A stretch of DNA of 64,000 nt from the NCBI GenBank assembly GCA_964422295.1, contig CAYRAM010000014.1:17738-81737 (forward strand). Direction: 5' to 3'. The first letter of the stretch is position 1, and the number at the start of each line of letters is the position of its first letter. The position numbers were made by a program, and so were the translations under genes. Of the stretch, positions 1 to 8,594 are shown in pieces. The DNA comes from UBA12191 sp964422295. Its GTDB lineage: Bacteria; Planctomycetota; UBA8108; UBA1146. The notes under the pieces are model-generated. The model saw only the letters and a program-made list of their open reading frames with translations. It was not told the DNA's origin and did no database searches.

Positions 1-1103
1 CAAAATCGACTTTTCTACGATCTTCAATGTTCTGATAGGAGTTTGAATACGAGAGCGATCCGACATATCCAAATCTCGACAAACCGTCTAATTCCACTTT
101 ATCGCCGAAGGCAAAATCAAATCCGAACCCCGGCATTGCCGTTGATTCCATGAGTGCCCAGTTGTTGTTGAAACTTCTTCCGACCGCCTGTACGCCTTCT
201 GCACCCAAATTTCCGATAGCTATTCTTACTGAGGGAAATCCATCGGGAAGTCCGCGAGTTCCGTCATCAAACCCCAGGAAGTCGTAATTCCCGCCCTTGT
301 ATGTATTAAAATTTTCAAAGGTAGTCTGGGAATTATAAGAAGTTCCAATTCCTATTTTTGTGAATGCACTTTCCGGGACACCCACCGTAGTGATTCGAAC
401 AGATCCACCCGCAAACTCCCCCGGTAATTCCGGTGAGTAAGACTTTGAGACCACTACAGATTCGATAATGCTTGAAGGAAAAAGATCGAGAGGAACGACT
501 TTTTTAGCCGGCTCTGGAGAAGGAATACTGGTCCCATCCAAAAGCGTCTGACTGTATCGCCCACCCAAACCTCTTACGTACGCGAACTTTCCTCCCACAA
601 TAGTGACCGCTGGTAATCGACTGACGACTTCACCCGCATCAGAGGAACCACTCTTCGATATCTCTTCTGCACCAACTCGATCACTCACTTCTGTAGCGAA
701 TCGCCTTTCCAGTAATTGCTTTCTTGCACTGGCCTCGAGAAGTCTTCCTCGAACTTCGATGGTGCTGGCATCCGAATCCTCTGGGAGAATCACGGGAATA
801 TTAATTGATTCTCCTGCTGTAACGGTGACTGGAACCCGCTGAGTCAAAAAGCCTGGAGCCGAAACCTCAACGATTAGCTCACCGGCCTTGACCGTAGCTG
901 AAAAGGCCCCCTCAAGGCTCGTCGCAAGAGTAATGTCAGCCTGGCCCGGTGATTCTATTTTTATAGCGGCGGCGCCGATGGGGGAATTGTCTGAGGCTCT
1001 CGTAACCACTCCCGAGAGCAATGCAGAAGGTTCTTGCCCAATCAGGTCTTTCATGAAGACAGGAAACAGGAGAGGGATCAGAATTGTCAGCTTCAAATTC
1101 ATG
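1..1103 (-). CDS. TonB-dependent receptor, N-terminal part (runs off window)
   Basis: Reading the minus strand from the ATG at 1103 gives an open frame to the window edge (about 367 codons). It opens with a signal peptide (MNLKLTILIPLLFPVF...). Residues about 25-100 form a carboxypeptidase-regulatory-like beta-sandwich (SGVVTRASDNSPIGAAAIKI). A TonB plug domain follows, with a 'VRGLGGRYSQTLLDGTSIPSPEP' type segment and an 'ELPGEFAGGSVRI' segment typical of plugs. Such proteins are outer-membrane, energy-coupled importers of siderophores, vitamin B12, glycans or similar ligands; the ligand cannot be told here. The C-terminal barrel lies outside the window. It is divergent from the dockerin-type gene that starts at 1553. 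Confidence 0.88.
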
Positions 1104-1552
1104 ATTCACCACTTGCTCAAAATCGCTGGTTGACGATTTGATTGAACGACTGACTCCGGCTCGTTTCCCTCTTGTAAACGCCTCCCTACACCCCTGTAGA
1201 GAAAGAAGGAAATCCCGCCAGCAGCTCGCTATGTCAAGAAGTTGGACTTCTTTCTGAAAACACGAATGCAGGCATGGGGAAGTTAACCAAACCACGTTAA
1301 GAAAAGATAAAGACCACAACAGGAACCCGAAAACCGACAGCCCAAATCTTCTACAAATTATCTTTCCGTCTTCACTATTGCTTCACTGAAGTGGTGCACA
1401 CTCTTTGTCATGAAGGTCAGGGAAAAGTACTTTTCAGCCTTCAACTTTTGGTATTCGAGATGTGAGCACAGGTAGTGCACACAACAGGGTTCATGGATTT
1501 TGCTGACGTAGATCAAAAGTCAGCAGTTTTGAAAGTGTCAGAGGAGAAGATC
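1104..1552. other. Intergenic region between divergent genes
   Basis: About 450 bases without a convincing gene. It must hold promoters for both the TonB-dependent receptor and the highly codon-biased gene at 1553. Visible elements are two near-identical 11-mers (GTGGTGCACAC at 1391-1401 and GTAGTGCACAC at 1472-1482), an inverted repeat TGTG-AG-CACA at 1461-1470, and a possible -10 box TATTCG at 1452-1457. An in-frame upstream extension of the 1553 gene to about 1475 exists, but it lacks protein-like composition and would precede the signal peptide. Confidence 0.6.
1431..1457 (+). promoter_or_regulatory. Possible promoter of the 1553 gene
   Basis: A TTTTCA (1431-1436) and TATTCG (1452-1457) pair, 15 nt apart, lies about 95 nt upstream of the start at 1553. 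The GGTATTC core resembles the candidate -10 region of the other codon-biased exported gene (GGGTATTC near 52814-52820). The spacing is short for a sigma-70 promoter, so this is a weak call. Confidence 0.25.
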
Positions 1553-3085
1553 ATGTTCCGTAAAATCAGTTTTGTGGTTGTTATGCTTAGTTGCATTCAG
1601 TTTGGAGACTTTGCAAATGCACAGTCCTCCCAGTTCATGCGTGGAGATCACAACCAGGATCGCGCCGTCAACATTGGTGACGCCGTTGGTATTCTTGGCT
1701 TCCTTTTCTCCGGTGGTGCAGCCCCCATTTGTGAGGACGCCAGTGATATCAACGACGACGGCTCCATCAACATTGGTGACGCTGTCAGCCTTTTGGGATT
1801 CCTTTTCTCCGGTGGAGTTGCTCCCGCCGAGCCTTTCCTGACCTGGGAAGCAGACCCTACCTCGGACGCCCTTGGTTGCAAGGCTGTGTCCATCATCAGT
1901 GGAGACATCACCGCTGACATTGTCTTGACCAATGACACGACTTGGCTTCTTGAGCCGACCTTCGTCAAAGACGGTGTGACCATGACCATTCAGGCCGGAA
2001 CCACCATCGTGGGTGACAACGCCACTCAGGGATTCCTTGCCATCGAGCGTGGTGGAGTCCTGAATGCTATCGGTACTGAAAATGCACCGATCGTCTTCAC
2101 CTCCGGAAGTGACCGTGGAACCCGTTCTGCAGGTGACTGGGGTGGTATCATCGTCATCGGTAACGGTGCCAACAACATTCCTGGTGGAACCTCCCTCGTT
2201 GAAGGTCTTCAGAACACCACCTACGGAAGTGCAAACCCTGTTGCTGACGAGAACAGCGGAACCATGTCTTACGTTCGCTGCGAGTTTGGTGGAACCGAGA
2301 TCTCCCCGAACAACGAGATCAACTCCATCACCCTTGCTTCCTGCGGTTCTGGAACCAACTACGACCACGTGATGTGCAAGTCCAACCTCGACGACGGTTT
2401 CGAGTGGTTCGGTGGCGGTGCCAACCTTGAGTTCGGTATCTGCTACGGTGTGGACGACGACGACTTCGACGGATCCTTCGGCTGGAACGGTAACGTCCAG
2501 AACATCGTCGGTATCAAGAACAACTTCCTTGATGGTGCCAACGACCGTGGCTTCGAGTTCGATGGTTCCGAGCTGAACTTCACCGACACCCCCTTCACCA
2601 ACGCCACCATCAACAACTTCACCGTGATCGGTGAGGACACCCAGGGTGCTCAGGGTGCAGACGCTGGTGCCGTGATCCGTCGTGGTTGCCAGGGAACCTG
2701 GACCAACGGAATCGTTGAGGGCTGGGCTGACGCAGGCTGGGACATCGACGATGCCGCCACCACCACCAACGGTGTGGTTACCTGCGACGGAATCACCTTC
2801 GCCAACAACAACGAAGACTTCGAGACCGGTGACGACGAGACCGTGGCCACTGGTTACGCCTACACCACCGGTGAACTTCTTCAGACTACCTTCACCAACA
2901 ACCAGTTCGCAGGAGCCACCAGCGTTCTTCTGAGCCTGGATCCGTCCAGCGACGACTTCTGCCGCCCGGACCTCAGTGTGGTCAGCGGTGGAATCAACGG
3001 CACTGCATACCGCGGTGGTGTTGACCCGAATGCAGGATCCGCCAACTGGCTTCGCTCCATGTGGGTTTCCTGGGACGACAACTAA
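1553..3085 (+). CDS. Exported dockerin-repeat / beta-helix-like protein, likely highly expressed
   Basis: 510 aa. The start at 1553 has a strong ribosome site (GAGGAG, 1541-1546) and directly opens a signal peptide (MFRKISFVVVML...AQS). Residues about 30-100 carry two dockerin-like EF-hand repeats (GDHNQDRAVNIGDAVGIL and DINDDGSINIGDAVSLL). The rest is a secreted domain rich in Gly, Asn and Asp, with segments such as AGDWGGIIVIGNG and DDGFEWFGG. These occur in parallel beta-helix-like surface proteins of unknown function. Codon use is markedly restricted (GGT/GGA, AAC, GAC, TTC, CGT), unlike its neighbours, which suggests high expression. A strong terminator follows at 3128. The cell-surface or secreted location is inferred. 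Confidence 0.85.
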   Translation: MFRKISFVVVMLSCIQFGDFANAQSSQFMRGDHNQDRAVNIGDAVGILGFLFSGGAAPICEDASDINDDGSINIGDAVSLLGFLFSGGVAPAEPFLTWEADPTSDALGCKAVSIISGDITADIVLTNDTTWLLEPTFVKDGVTMTIQAGTTIVGDNATQGFLAIERGGVLNAIGTENAPIVFTSGSDRGTRSAGDWGGIIVIGNGANNIPGGTSLVEGLQNTTYGSANPVADENSGTMSYVRCEFGGTEISPNNEINSITLASCGSGTNYDHVMCKSNLDDGFEWFGGGANLEFGICYGVDDDDFDGSFGWNGNVQNIVGIKNNFLDGANDRGFEFDGSELNFTDTPFTNATINNFTVIGEDTQGAQGADAGAVIRRGCQGTWTNGIVEGWADAGWDIDDAATTTNGVVTCDGITFANNNEDFETGDDETVATGYAYTTGELLQTTFTNNQFAGATSVLLSLDPSSDDFCRPDLSVVSGGINGTAYRGGVDPNAGSANWLRSMWVSWDDN

Positions 3086-3127
3086 GTTTCTCCCAGGCCT
3101 GCAGATAGTGGCCTGATCTGAAGCATT

Positions 3128-3164
3128 GCCCCCGATCTCTTAGGAGATCGGGGGCCTTTTTTTT
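3128..3164 (+). terminator. Rho-independent terminator
   Basis: A perfect 12-bp stem (3128-3139 with 3144-3155, GCCCCCGATCTC arm) with a TTAG loop is followed by a T-run at 3157-3164. It ends the transcript of the 1553 gene, 43 bases after its stop. Confidence 0.93.
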
Positions 3165-3263
3165 GTGTCGACTCCGCGGAATCCCGTGATTTCCTGATCC
3201 TTGGGGTCGGAATCTGCCTTATTCTTGGAATTGAACTCGAGCCAAATCCGACTGGAGGCCCCA

Positions 3264-6200
3264 ATGCTGCCGATGCGTGGTTCCTTTCTCCTGACCCTGA
3301 TTCCGCTACCGATACTGCTTTTCACCATCGTCGGTTGTACGGGTGGAAGTGGAAACAAGGTGGATCTCTCTGCCGGCAAGCCCGAACTGCGAGCCCTTCA
3401 TTTGAAGGGTCACGCCCTGATCAGCCAGCACCGCTTCGAGGACGCTGAAAAAGAACTGACCAACCTGATCAGCCAGGCCCCCGACAGTTTTGTTCCCCTC
3501 TTCAACCTCGGTGTGGCTCAGCTCAATCAGGCTGAAAAGGGTGTCGACAAAGCCATCGTCAATTTTGAAAAGGCCCGCAGCCTTCGCCCGGATCACCCCG
3601 GTGTCCCCTACAATCTCGGCATCATTCGCCGCTTCAAGGGAGAAGAGGAAGCGGCACTGGTCGAATTTCGCAAGGCCCTCGAGCTCGCCCCCCGGGATTC
3701 GGACTGTCATTACCAGGTCGCCATCGGCCTGCTGAGAACCGGCCAACAGGAACTGGCTCTGCCCCATTTCGAAATGGCGGTACAGCTGGACCCAACCATT
3801 CGCGGAGCGTGGAACAACCTGCAGTTGATGTGGCGTCGATCCGGCCGCATTGAAGAAGCCAACAAAGCCCTCGCCACCTTCAAGGCACTGGAAAAAAGTG
3901 GTCAGGGCAGGGCCCACAGCACGAAGTACACGGAACAGGGAAAGATCTCGGAAGCGATCCGGGATTGGGCTGAGCCGGTTTTCTCGATCGATCAGGGGGC
4001 TGTCAAAGCGGTGGGCGAATTCGACGTTGAGCAGATCACCCTGGCTGATCCCAGTGATCCTTTTGCCCCCATGGCGTTGGTCGATTCTGATCTCAATTGC
4101 ATTCCGAGTCTGTGGATCGCCGGTAAAAACGGAAGAAGTATCCACCTCAGCGAGAGTGCTCATTCCGTCAGCGCCCTGAGTGCGCTCGATGATGCTCAGG
4201 CCTTTTGTGTCGGCGATGTCGATGAAGATGGCCTCGTGGACCTGGTCGTTGCTCGCAAGGACCGGGTGGTCATCCTCAAAGGAGATGGTTCCGAGACCCC
4301 AACCTTCCAAGAAGAGATCAGTGAATTCCCCGGCGAATTCACTTCGGTCCTCCTCGCAGATATCGATATGGAATCGGATCTCGACCTGCTGCTGATCGAT
4401 GCTGAGGGGAATCTCTTCCTCGCTCTGAATGAGGGCAAAAGCTTCCGCCCCATCATTGAATCTCCGGCTCTCCCTAATGTATCCGGAGTTCGTGAAATCG
4501 TAGCGGTCAGAGATCTCGATGAAGACCGGGATGTGGACCTGCTGTTGCTCACCGATCAAGGATTGACATGGATCGCCGGTGCACCGGAATGGCAGTTCAC
4601 TCTAGCCCCCAAAAATCGGCCCCTCTTCAGTCAAGAAGATGGGTCCTTCACCAAAAATATGAGCCATCCGAGATTGGCTGATTTGGATGGAGACTTGAGA
4701 GAAGATCTCATCTTCATCCGGCATGACTCCCTCACCGAAGGCGAACCCCGCGGTGCGATCAGCTACCTCAGTCGGCATGGTAATTCCCGCTCAGAAGCGG
4801 GCGTTCCTCTCTTCACTCGCCCCAATGATTCCGAAGATCTTTTTCAAGGCCCCGTCGATTTCTTCAACACACACCCCTGTGATCTCAACAACGACGGCTG
4901 GCTCGATCCGGTAGCGAGCTTTGATGCGGGGGGCCTATTTACTTCAGGAATCAGTCTGAAACGGGATCCCGACAAAGACACCTTTGTCCCTCTGATTCCC
5001 ACTGAAGTCATGGGATCGATCATCGCCAGTGGCGATATCGATGGTGATGGCGATATCGACCTGATCAATCTTTCGAAGCAAGGAGAGCCCATCGGGCTCC
5101 AACTTCAACGGAGCCTATTCGCGCAAAACAACCTGGATCAGCACACCTTCCGTGCCCATCTAGGTGGTCGCCGGGATGGGGATGACCGCCGCACCAACTT
5201 GCTCGGCTTTGGTACCAGGGTAGAGCTTCGCAGCGGAGATCTGGCAACGGTCCGTTATCAGGAAGGAAGTCATGGGCAGAATGCCCGCGGCTTCCAGCCG
5301 CTGGTCATCGCCATCGGTGATCGAACAGCCATCGACAGTGTCACCCTCGATTGGCCCGATGGGGTCCTGCAATCGGAGCTGGGTGTCGCCATCGATCAAT
5401 GCCAGGAGATCGAGGAGATCCAAAGAAAAGCTTCTTCCTGTCCCCTCCTCTTTACCTTCGCCGATGGTCGCTGGAACTTCATCACCGACTTCATGGGTGG
5501 CGGTGGTCTTGGCTTCTGGATAGGACCCGGTGAGTTTGCCCCATCGGAACCGACGGAGGTGGTCCGTATCGCTCCGGAGAAACTGGAAGCCATCGATGGT
5601 GTCGTTCGCATCAGCATCATGGAGCCGATGCAGGAGATCTGCTACACCGACCGCCTTTCACTGACCGCCGTCGATCATCCACCGGCGAGCGAATGCTACC
5701 CGGAGGAGTACTTCCCGGTGAAAGGACCTCCTCCATCCGGTGCCCCGGTGGTCGTCGAGAAGTCGCAGATGTTCTTCCCCGACCGTGTCATCGATCTCGA
5801 TGGGGAACTGGATGTCTCCGCTCTGCGCGAGAAGGATCGCAGCTACATCGGTCCGCGGGCTTTGGTCCCGGAGTGGGTCGGCTACTGTGCACCCCAATCG
5901 TGGACCTTTGAGTTCGATAAAGCCCCCACGGCCAGCGGCCAGCGCATCGCCCTCTTCCTCGATGGCTGGGTCGAGTACCCCTACTCCCGCGTCAACTTTG
6001 CTGCCTGGCAGGGAGAGCAACGTCTTTCCGCACCGACAATTTCATGGCGCAAGGATGCCGATTCCGGGTGGCAGTTGATCGGCAAGGAGTTCGGCTACCC
6101 GGCGGGGATGCCGAAGACGATGGTCCTCGAAGTCACCGATGCGGTGGCCGAGGGCGCACGTCACTTCCGCTTCGAATCAAATCTGGAACTGTATTGGGAT

Positions 6201-6689
6201 CAGGTCTTTCTCGCCCCCGTCTCCGATCCGACCATCACCACCGAACTGGCGCTGAAATCGGCGATCCTCCGCGATGGCGGTTACCCCCGGGAATACAGTG
6301 ACGACGGCAACAAGCCGAACACCTATCACTACGAAGAGCGCCAGCCGACCCTCGACTACCGGGCGATGGAGTACGGGAAGGTCACCCGACACGGCCGGGT
6401 CGATGAGCTGTTGCTGGAGGCGGATGACTGTTTCGTCATTCTCGGTGGCGGCGATGAGCTGCTCGTCGAGTTTGATGCAGCGGAGTTGCCCCCTCTGAAA
6501 CCGGGATGGAAACGTACCTGGCTCCTCGACACCTTCGGCTGGTGCAAAGATCTCGACCCTTTGACCGCCGAAAGAAGCAGTGTCAATCCATTGCCCTTCA
6601 TGAAGATGAGCGGCTACCCCCCGAAAGGGAATGACCCCGCCCCCGATCGCTTTGATTACGAAAAGGTATGGAACACGCGCTCAGATTAG
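3264..6689 (+). CDS. TPR / FG-GAP / ASPIC-UnbV lipoprotein
   Basis: 1141 aa. The start at 3264 follows TGGAGG (3253-3258) and gives a lipoprotein signal ending LLFTIVGC. Residues about 35-210 hold tetratricopeptide repeats (FVPLFNLGVAQLNQAEKG; GVPYNLGIIRRFKG). Residues about 270-640 hold FG-GAP/VCBS-type blades with Asp-rich loops (DVDEDGLVDL, DIDGDGDIDLINL). An ASPIC/UnbV domain follows at about 650-720 (LLGFGTRVELRSG ... VTLDWPDGVLQ). The remaining 420 residues form a beta-rich C-terminal region without a name I can give. This architecture recurs in large planctomycete exported proteins, and the function is unknown. Its stop codon overlaps that of the convergent gene at 6686. Confidence 0.85.
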   Translation: MLPMRGSFLLTLIPLPILLFTIVGCTGGSGNKVDLSAGKPELRALHLKGHALISQHRFEDAEKELTNLISQAPDSFVPLFNLGVAQLNQAEKGVDKAIVNFEKARSLRPDHPGVPYNLGIIRRFKGEEEAALVEFRKALELAPRDSDCHYQVAIGLLRTGQQELALPHFEMAVQLDPTIRGAWNNLQLMWRRSGRIEEANKALATFKALEKSGQGRAHSTKYTEQGKISEAIRDWAEPVFSIDQGAVKAVGEFDVEQITLADPSDPFAPMALVDSDLNCIPSLWIAGKNGRSIHLSESAHSVSALSALDDAQAFCVGDVDEDGLVDLVVARKDRVVILKGDGSETPTFQEEISEFPGEFTSVLLADIDMESDLDLLLIDAEGNLFLALNEGKSFRPIIESPALPNVSGVREIVAVRDLDEDRDVDLLLLTDQGLTWIAGAPEWQFTLAPKNRPLFSQEDGSFTKNMSHPRLADLDGDLREDLIFIRHDSLTEGEPRGAISYLSRHGNSRSEAGVPLFTRPNDSEDLFQGPVDFFNTHPCDLNNDGWLDPVASFDAGGLFTSGISLKRDPDKDTFVPLIPTEVMGSIIASGDIDGDGDIDLINLSKQGEPIGLQLQRSLFAQNNLDQHTFRAHLGGRRDGDDRRTNLLGFGTRVELRSGDLATVRYQEGSHGQNARGFQPLVIAIGDRTAIDSVTLDWPDGVLQSELGVAIDQCQEIEEIQRKASSCPLLFTFADGRWNFITDFMGGGGLGFWIGPGEFAPSEPTEVVRIAPEKLEAIDGVVRISIMEPMQEICYTDRLSLTAVDHPPASECYPEEYFPVKGPPPSGAPVVVEKSQMFFPDRVIDLDGELDVSALREKDRSYIGPRALVPEWVGYCAPQSWTFEFDKAPTASGQRIALFLDGWVEYPYSRVNFAAWQGEQRLSAPTISWRKDADSGWQLIGKEFGYPAGMPKTMVLEVTDAVAEGARHFRFESNLELYWDQVFLAPVSDPTITTELALKSAILRDGGYPREYSDDGNKPNTYHYEERQPTLDYRAMEYGKVTRHGRVDELLLEADDCFVILGGGDELLVEFDAAELPPLKPGWKRTWLLDTFGWCKDLDPLTAERSSVNPLPFMKMSGYPPKGNDPAPDRFDYEKVWNTRSD

Positions 6690-7567
6690 GGTTGAAACTG
6701 GCACGGACTGATCAGGCACTCCAGATCAAAGGTCGGGTCTGCCCCGCAATTGGGGAAGGGTGCTGCCGGTTCCATTCCCTCACTGAAGAGATAGGTCAGC
6801 AGAGCAACCACATCCGAAATCTGGACCGAGCCGTCGTCATCGACATCGCCGGCGGCCATGCACGCCAACTGATTCACGCCACGCGCGACAAAGAGACCGA
6901 TGCGCACCGGGTCAGAGATATCCAGAAATCCATCTCCATTCGCATCTCCGCGAACAAAACTGGGACCTGCAGGCGGTGGAGGCTCCTCAATGACAGTCAG
7001 CAATCCGGAAATCGATGACAGAAACTGGTCCTGACCATCCACGATGGCGACGAGCAGTATCTGTGGATTTCCCAATTGGTCCGAAAAATCGATGGTGATC
7101 TCCGTACCGGGATTCGCCGATGGCAAACAGTCAAAAGAGATGACCGTAATCTCCTGTTGAGTTCCCGGAGGGATCCTTACGAACGGTGGAACGTTCAGTG
7201 CAAGGACACACGCCACCGTCAATCCATTGCCGGACACCGGAACGCCGCTGGGTATCAGGTCGACATTGAAAAAGTCGGGCCCTGTTGGGCCGGTGACATC
7301 CATGACCGCCGCCCCCGCTTCGGCACCGAGGGGATCGATGTCATTGGAATCGTAGACGAGACCAAATGAAAACGCCTCCACCTCCTCCGGATGATCGAGA
7401 GTGATCTGCGTTACATCCGTGGAACCTAATACCACTTCCCCGGAACTCGCCTCGATGATGTAATCGCCTGTCCCACTCGCCAGCAGCATGGAGGTGCAGC
7501 CCAGACCCAAGGCCGGTAATCCCAAGGCGGCGACAGTCAGCAAGCCGCATTTGAAAAAATTGTTCAT
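6686..7567 (-). CDS. Exported protein with cohesin-like domain and dockerin repeat
   Basis: 293 aa. The start is taken at 7567 (MNNFFKCGLLTVAAL...), only 2 bases after the stop of the upstream lipoprotein gene, so the two are probably co-transcribed and coupled. A signal or lipoprotein-like segment ends near LGLGCTS. Residues about 25-180 look like a beta-sandwich of the cohesin or 'secreted with anchor' kind (VTQITLDHPEEVEAFSFGL). Residues about 200-293 hold two dockerin-type loops (GDANGDGFLDISDPVRI; GDVDDDGSVQISDVVAL) and the tail CGADPTFDLEC. Calcium binding at the loops is expected from the family. No enzyme motif is seen. Confidence 0.82.
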   Translation of the reverse strand: MNNFFKCGLLTVAALGLPALGLGCTSMLLASGTGDYIIEASSGEVVLGSTDVTQITLDHPEEVEAFSFGLVYDSNDIDPLGAEAGAAVMDVTGPTGPDFFNVDLIPSGVPVSGNGLTVACVLALNVPPFVRIPPGTQQEITVISFDCLPSANPGTEITIDFSDQLGNPQILLVAIVDGQDQFLSSISGLLTVIEEPPPPAGPSFVRGDANGDGFLDISDPVRIGLFVARGVNQLACMAAGDVDDDGSVQISDVVALLTYLFSEGMEPAAPFPNCGADPTFDLECLISPCQFQP

Positions 7568-7569
7568 CG

Positions 7570-8442
7570 TCAGGGGCCCTCGCATTCGATGGTGTCCGGA
7601 GTCGGATCAACACCTTCCGCAGGATAAGGCTCAGGGATCGTCATGTTTCCTGAGAGTGCCTGAACCAGAAAGCTCACATCGCCGACAATGATCAATCCGT
7701 TGTCGTTGACGTCGAGCCTGTCTTCACATTGGGTACTGATCGGAGATCCTGAAAAGTGCTCCGAGAGAAGATTGAGATCATCCACATCCACATCGAGATC
7801 CAGGTCGAGGTCCCCGCGGACAAAGAGGGCAGGGCCCGCTTGGCCGGCATTGGGTGCCCCCGGAGTCGGAGTGGAAAGCAATTCGATGGGGCCATCGCCA
7901 TCGGGGAGACGGCCCACCGTTTGGTCCGCTCCGAGAAGATCCGCATTGAAACCGAAGAAATCTGTCGCCTGATTCAACACGAATACCTGATCCCCGAAGG
8001 GCTCAGGCATGAAATCGATGTGAAGGTCGTCCGGATTCCCATCTCCTCCAAAGAAAAGCACCAAAAACTCTCCTGGCTGCAGGATGGTTTCCGAAAATTG
8101 ACAGGGGAATTCCCACTTCTGATTGTCACCGATGGAATCAGAGAAATAGGCCCCCGCAAGATCCTGCGCATCGGGACCCGGATTGTAAAACTCCACCCAA
8201 GGGAAAAACTCGCCGTTGCCATCGGGATGTGAGGCAACATTTTCGATCATCACTTCATTGATCCTGACCTGTAGAGCAATCGCCACAGGAGGTGGGCAGG
8301 GATCTTCAGGTGGTGGCGGTATCGGTCCCGTTGTTCCGGTCGCACCTTGACTATTGCTGTCGCTGCAACCCGAGATGCCCAGAAAAGCACCTAGCAGAAA
8401 GAATCCGAGGACGATCCGGGGGTTCCGATTTTCAGAACTCAT
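7570..8442 (-). CDS. Lamin-tail-domain lipoprotein with dockerin-like repeat
   Basis: 290 aa. The start at 8442 (MSSENRNPRIVLGFFLLGAF...) is chosen because it puts a lipobox (LGISGC) at residues 21-26. Residues about 50-190 match a lamin-tail (LTD) domain: INEVMIEN, WVEFYNPGPDAQDLAGAYFSD, LQPGEFLVLFFGG, and a terminal TPGAPN. Residues about 205-290 form a degenerate dockerin pair (GDLDLDLDVDVDDLNLL; DVNDNGLIIVGDVSFL) ending DPTPDTIEC. LTD domains in bacteria occur on cell-surface and extracellular proteins. Co-transcribed with the 6686-7567 gene. Function unknown. Confidence 0.82.
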   Translation of the reverse strand: MSSENRNPRIVLGFFLLGAFLGISGCSDSNSQGATGTTGPIPPPPEDPCPPPVAIALQVRINEVMIENVASHPDGNGEFFPWVEFYNPGPDAQDLAGAYFSDSIGDNQKWEFPCQFSETILQPGEFLVLFFGGDGNPDDLHIDFMPEPFGDQVFVLNQATDFFGFNADLLGADQTVGRLPDGDGPIELLSTPTPGAPNAGQAGPALFVRGDLDLDLDVDVDDLNLLSEHFSGSPISTQCEDRLDVNDNGLIIVGDVSFLVQALSGNMTIPEPYPAEGVDPTPDTIECEGP

Positions 8443-8594
8443 GGGGTACTCCACCCAGGCCCCAAGTTTCGATCCCCAATGCGGGGGTTCAATACCGAGG
8501 GGCGAATCAATGATGCCCATATACATTACCAGGCGATGTATCAGTGTCACAAGCCGCAATTCGCCATTTGGGTCTGCGCTAAAGATTTGAAGGA

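Noticed and set aside
1538..2368. A 276-codon open frame on the minus strand inside the 1553 gene
   Set aside because: It is the antisense shadow of a codon-biased gene (restricted codons create open antisense frames). It has no ribosome site, and its composition mirrors the sense gene.
3306..4559. A 417-codon minus-strand frame within the TPR/ASPIC gene
   Set aside because: The plus-strand gene has clear TPR and FG-GAP motifs; the minus frame is Asp/Gly-codon antisense.
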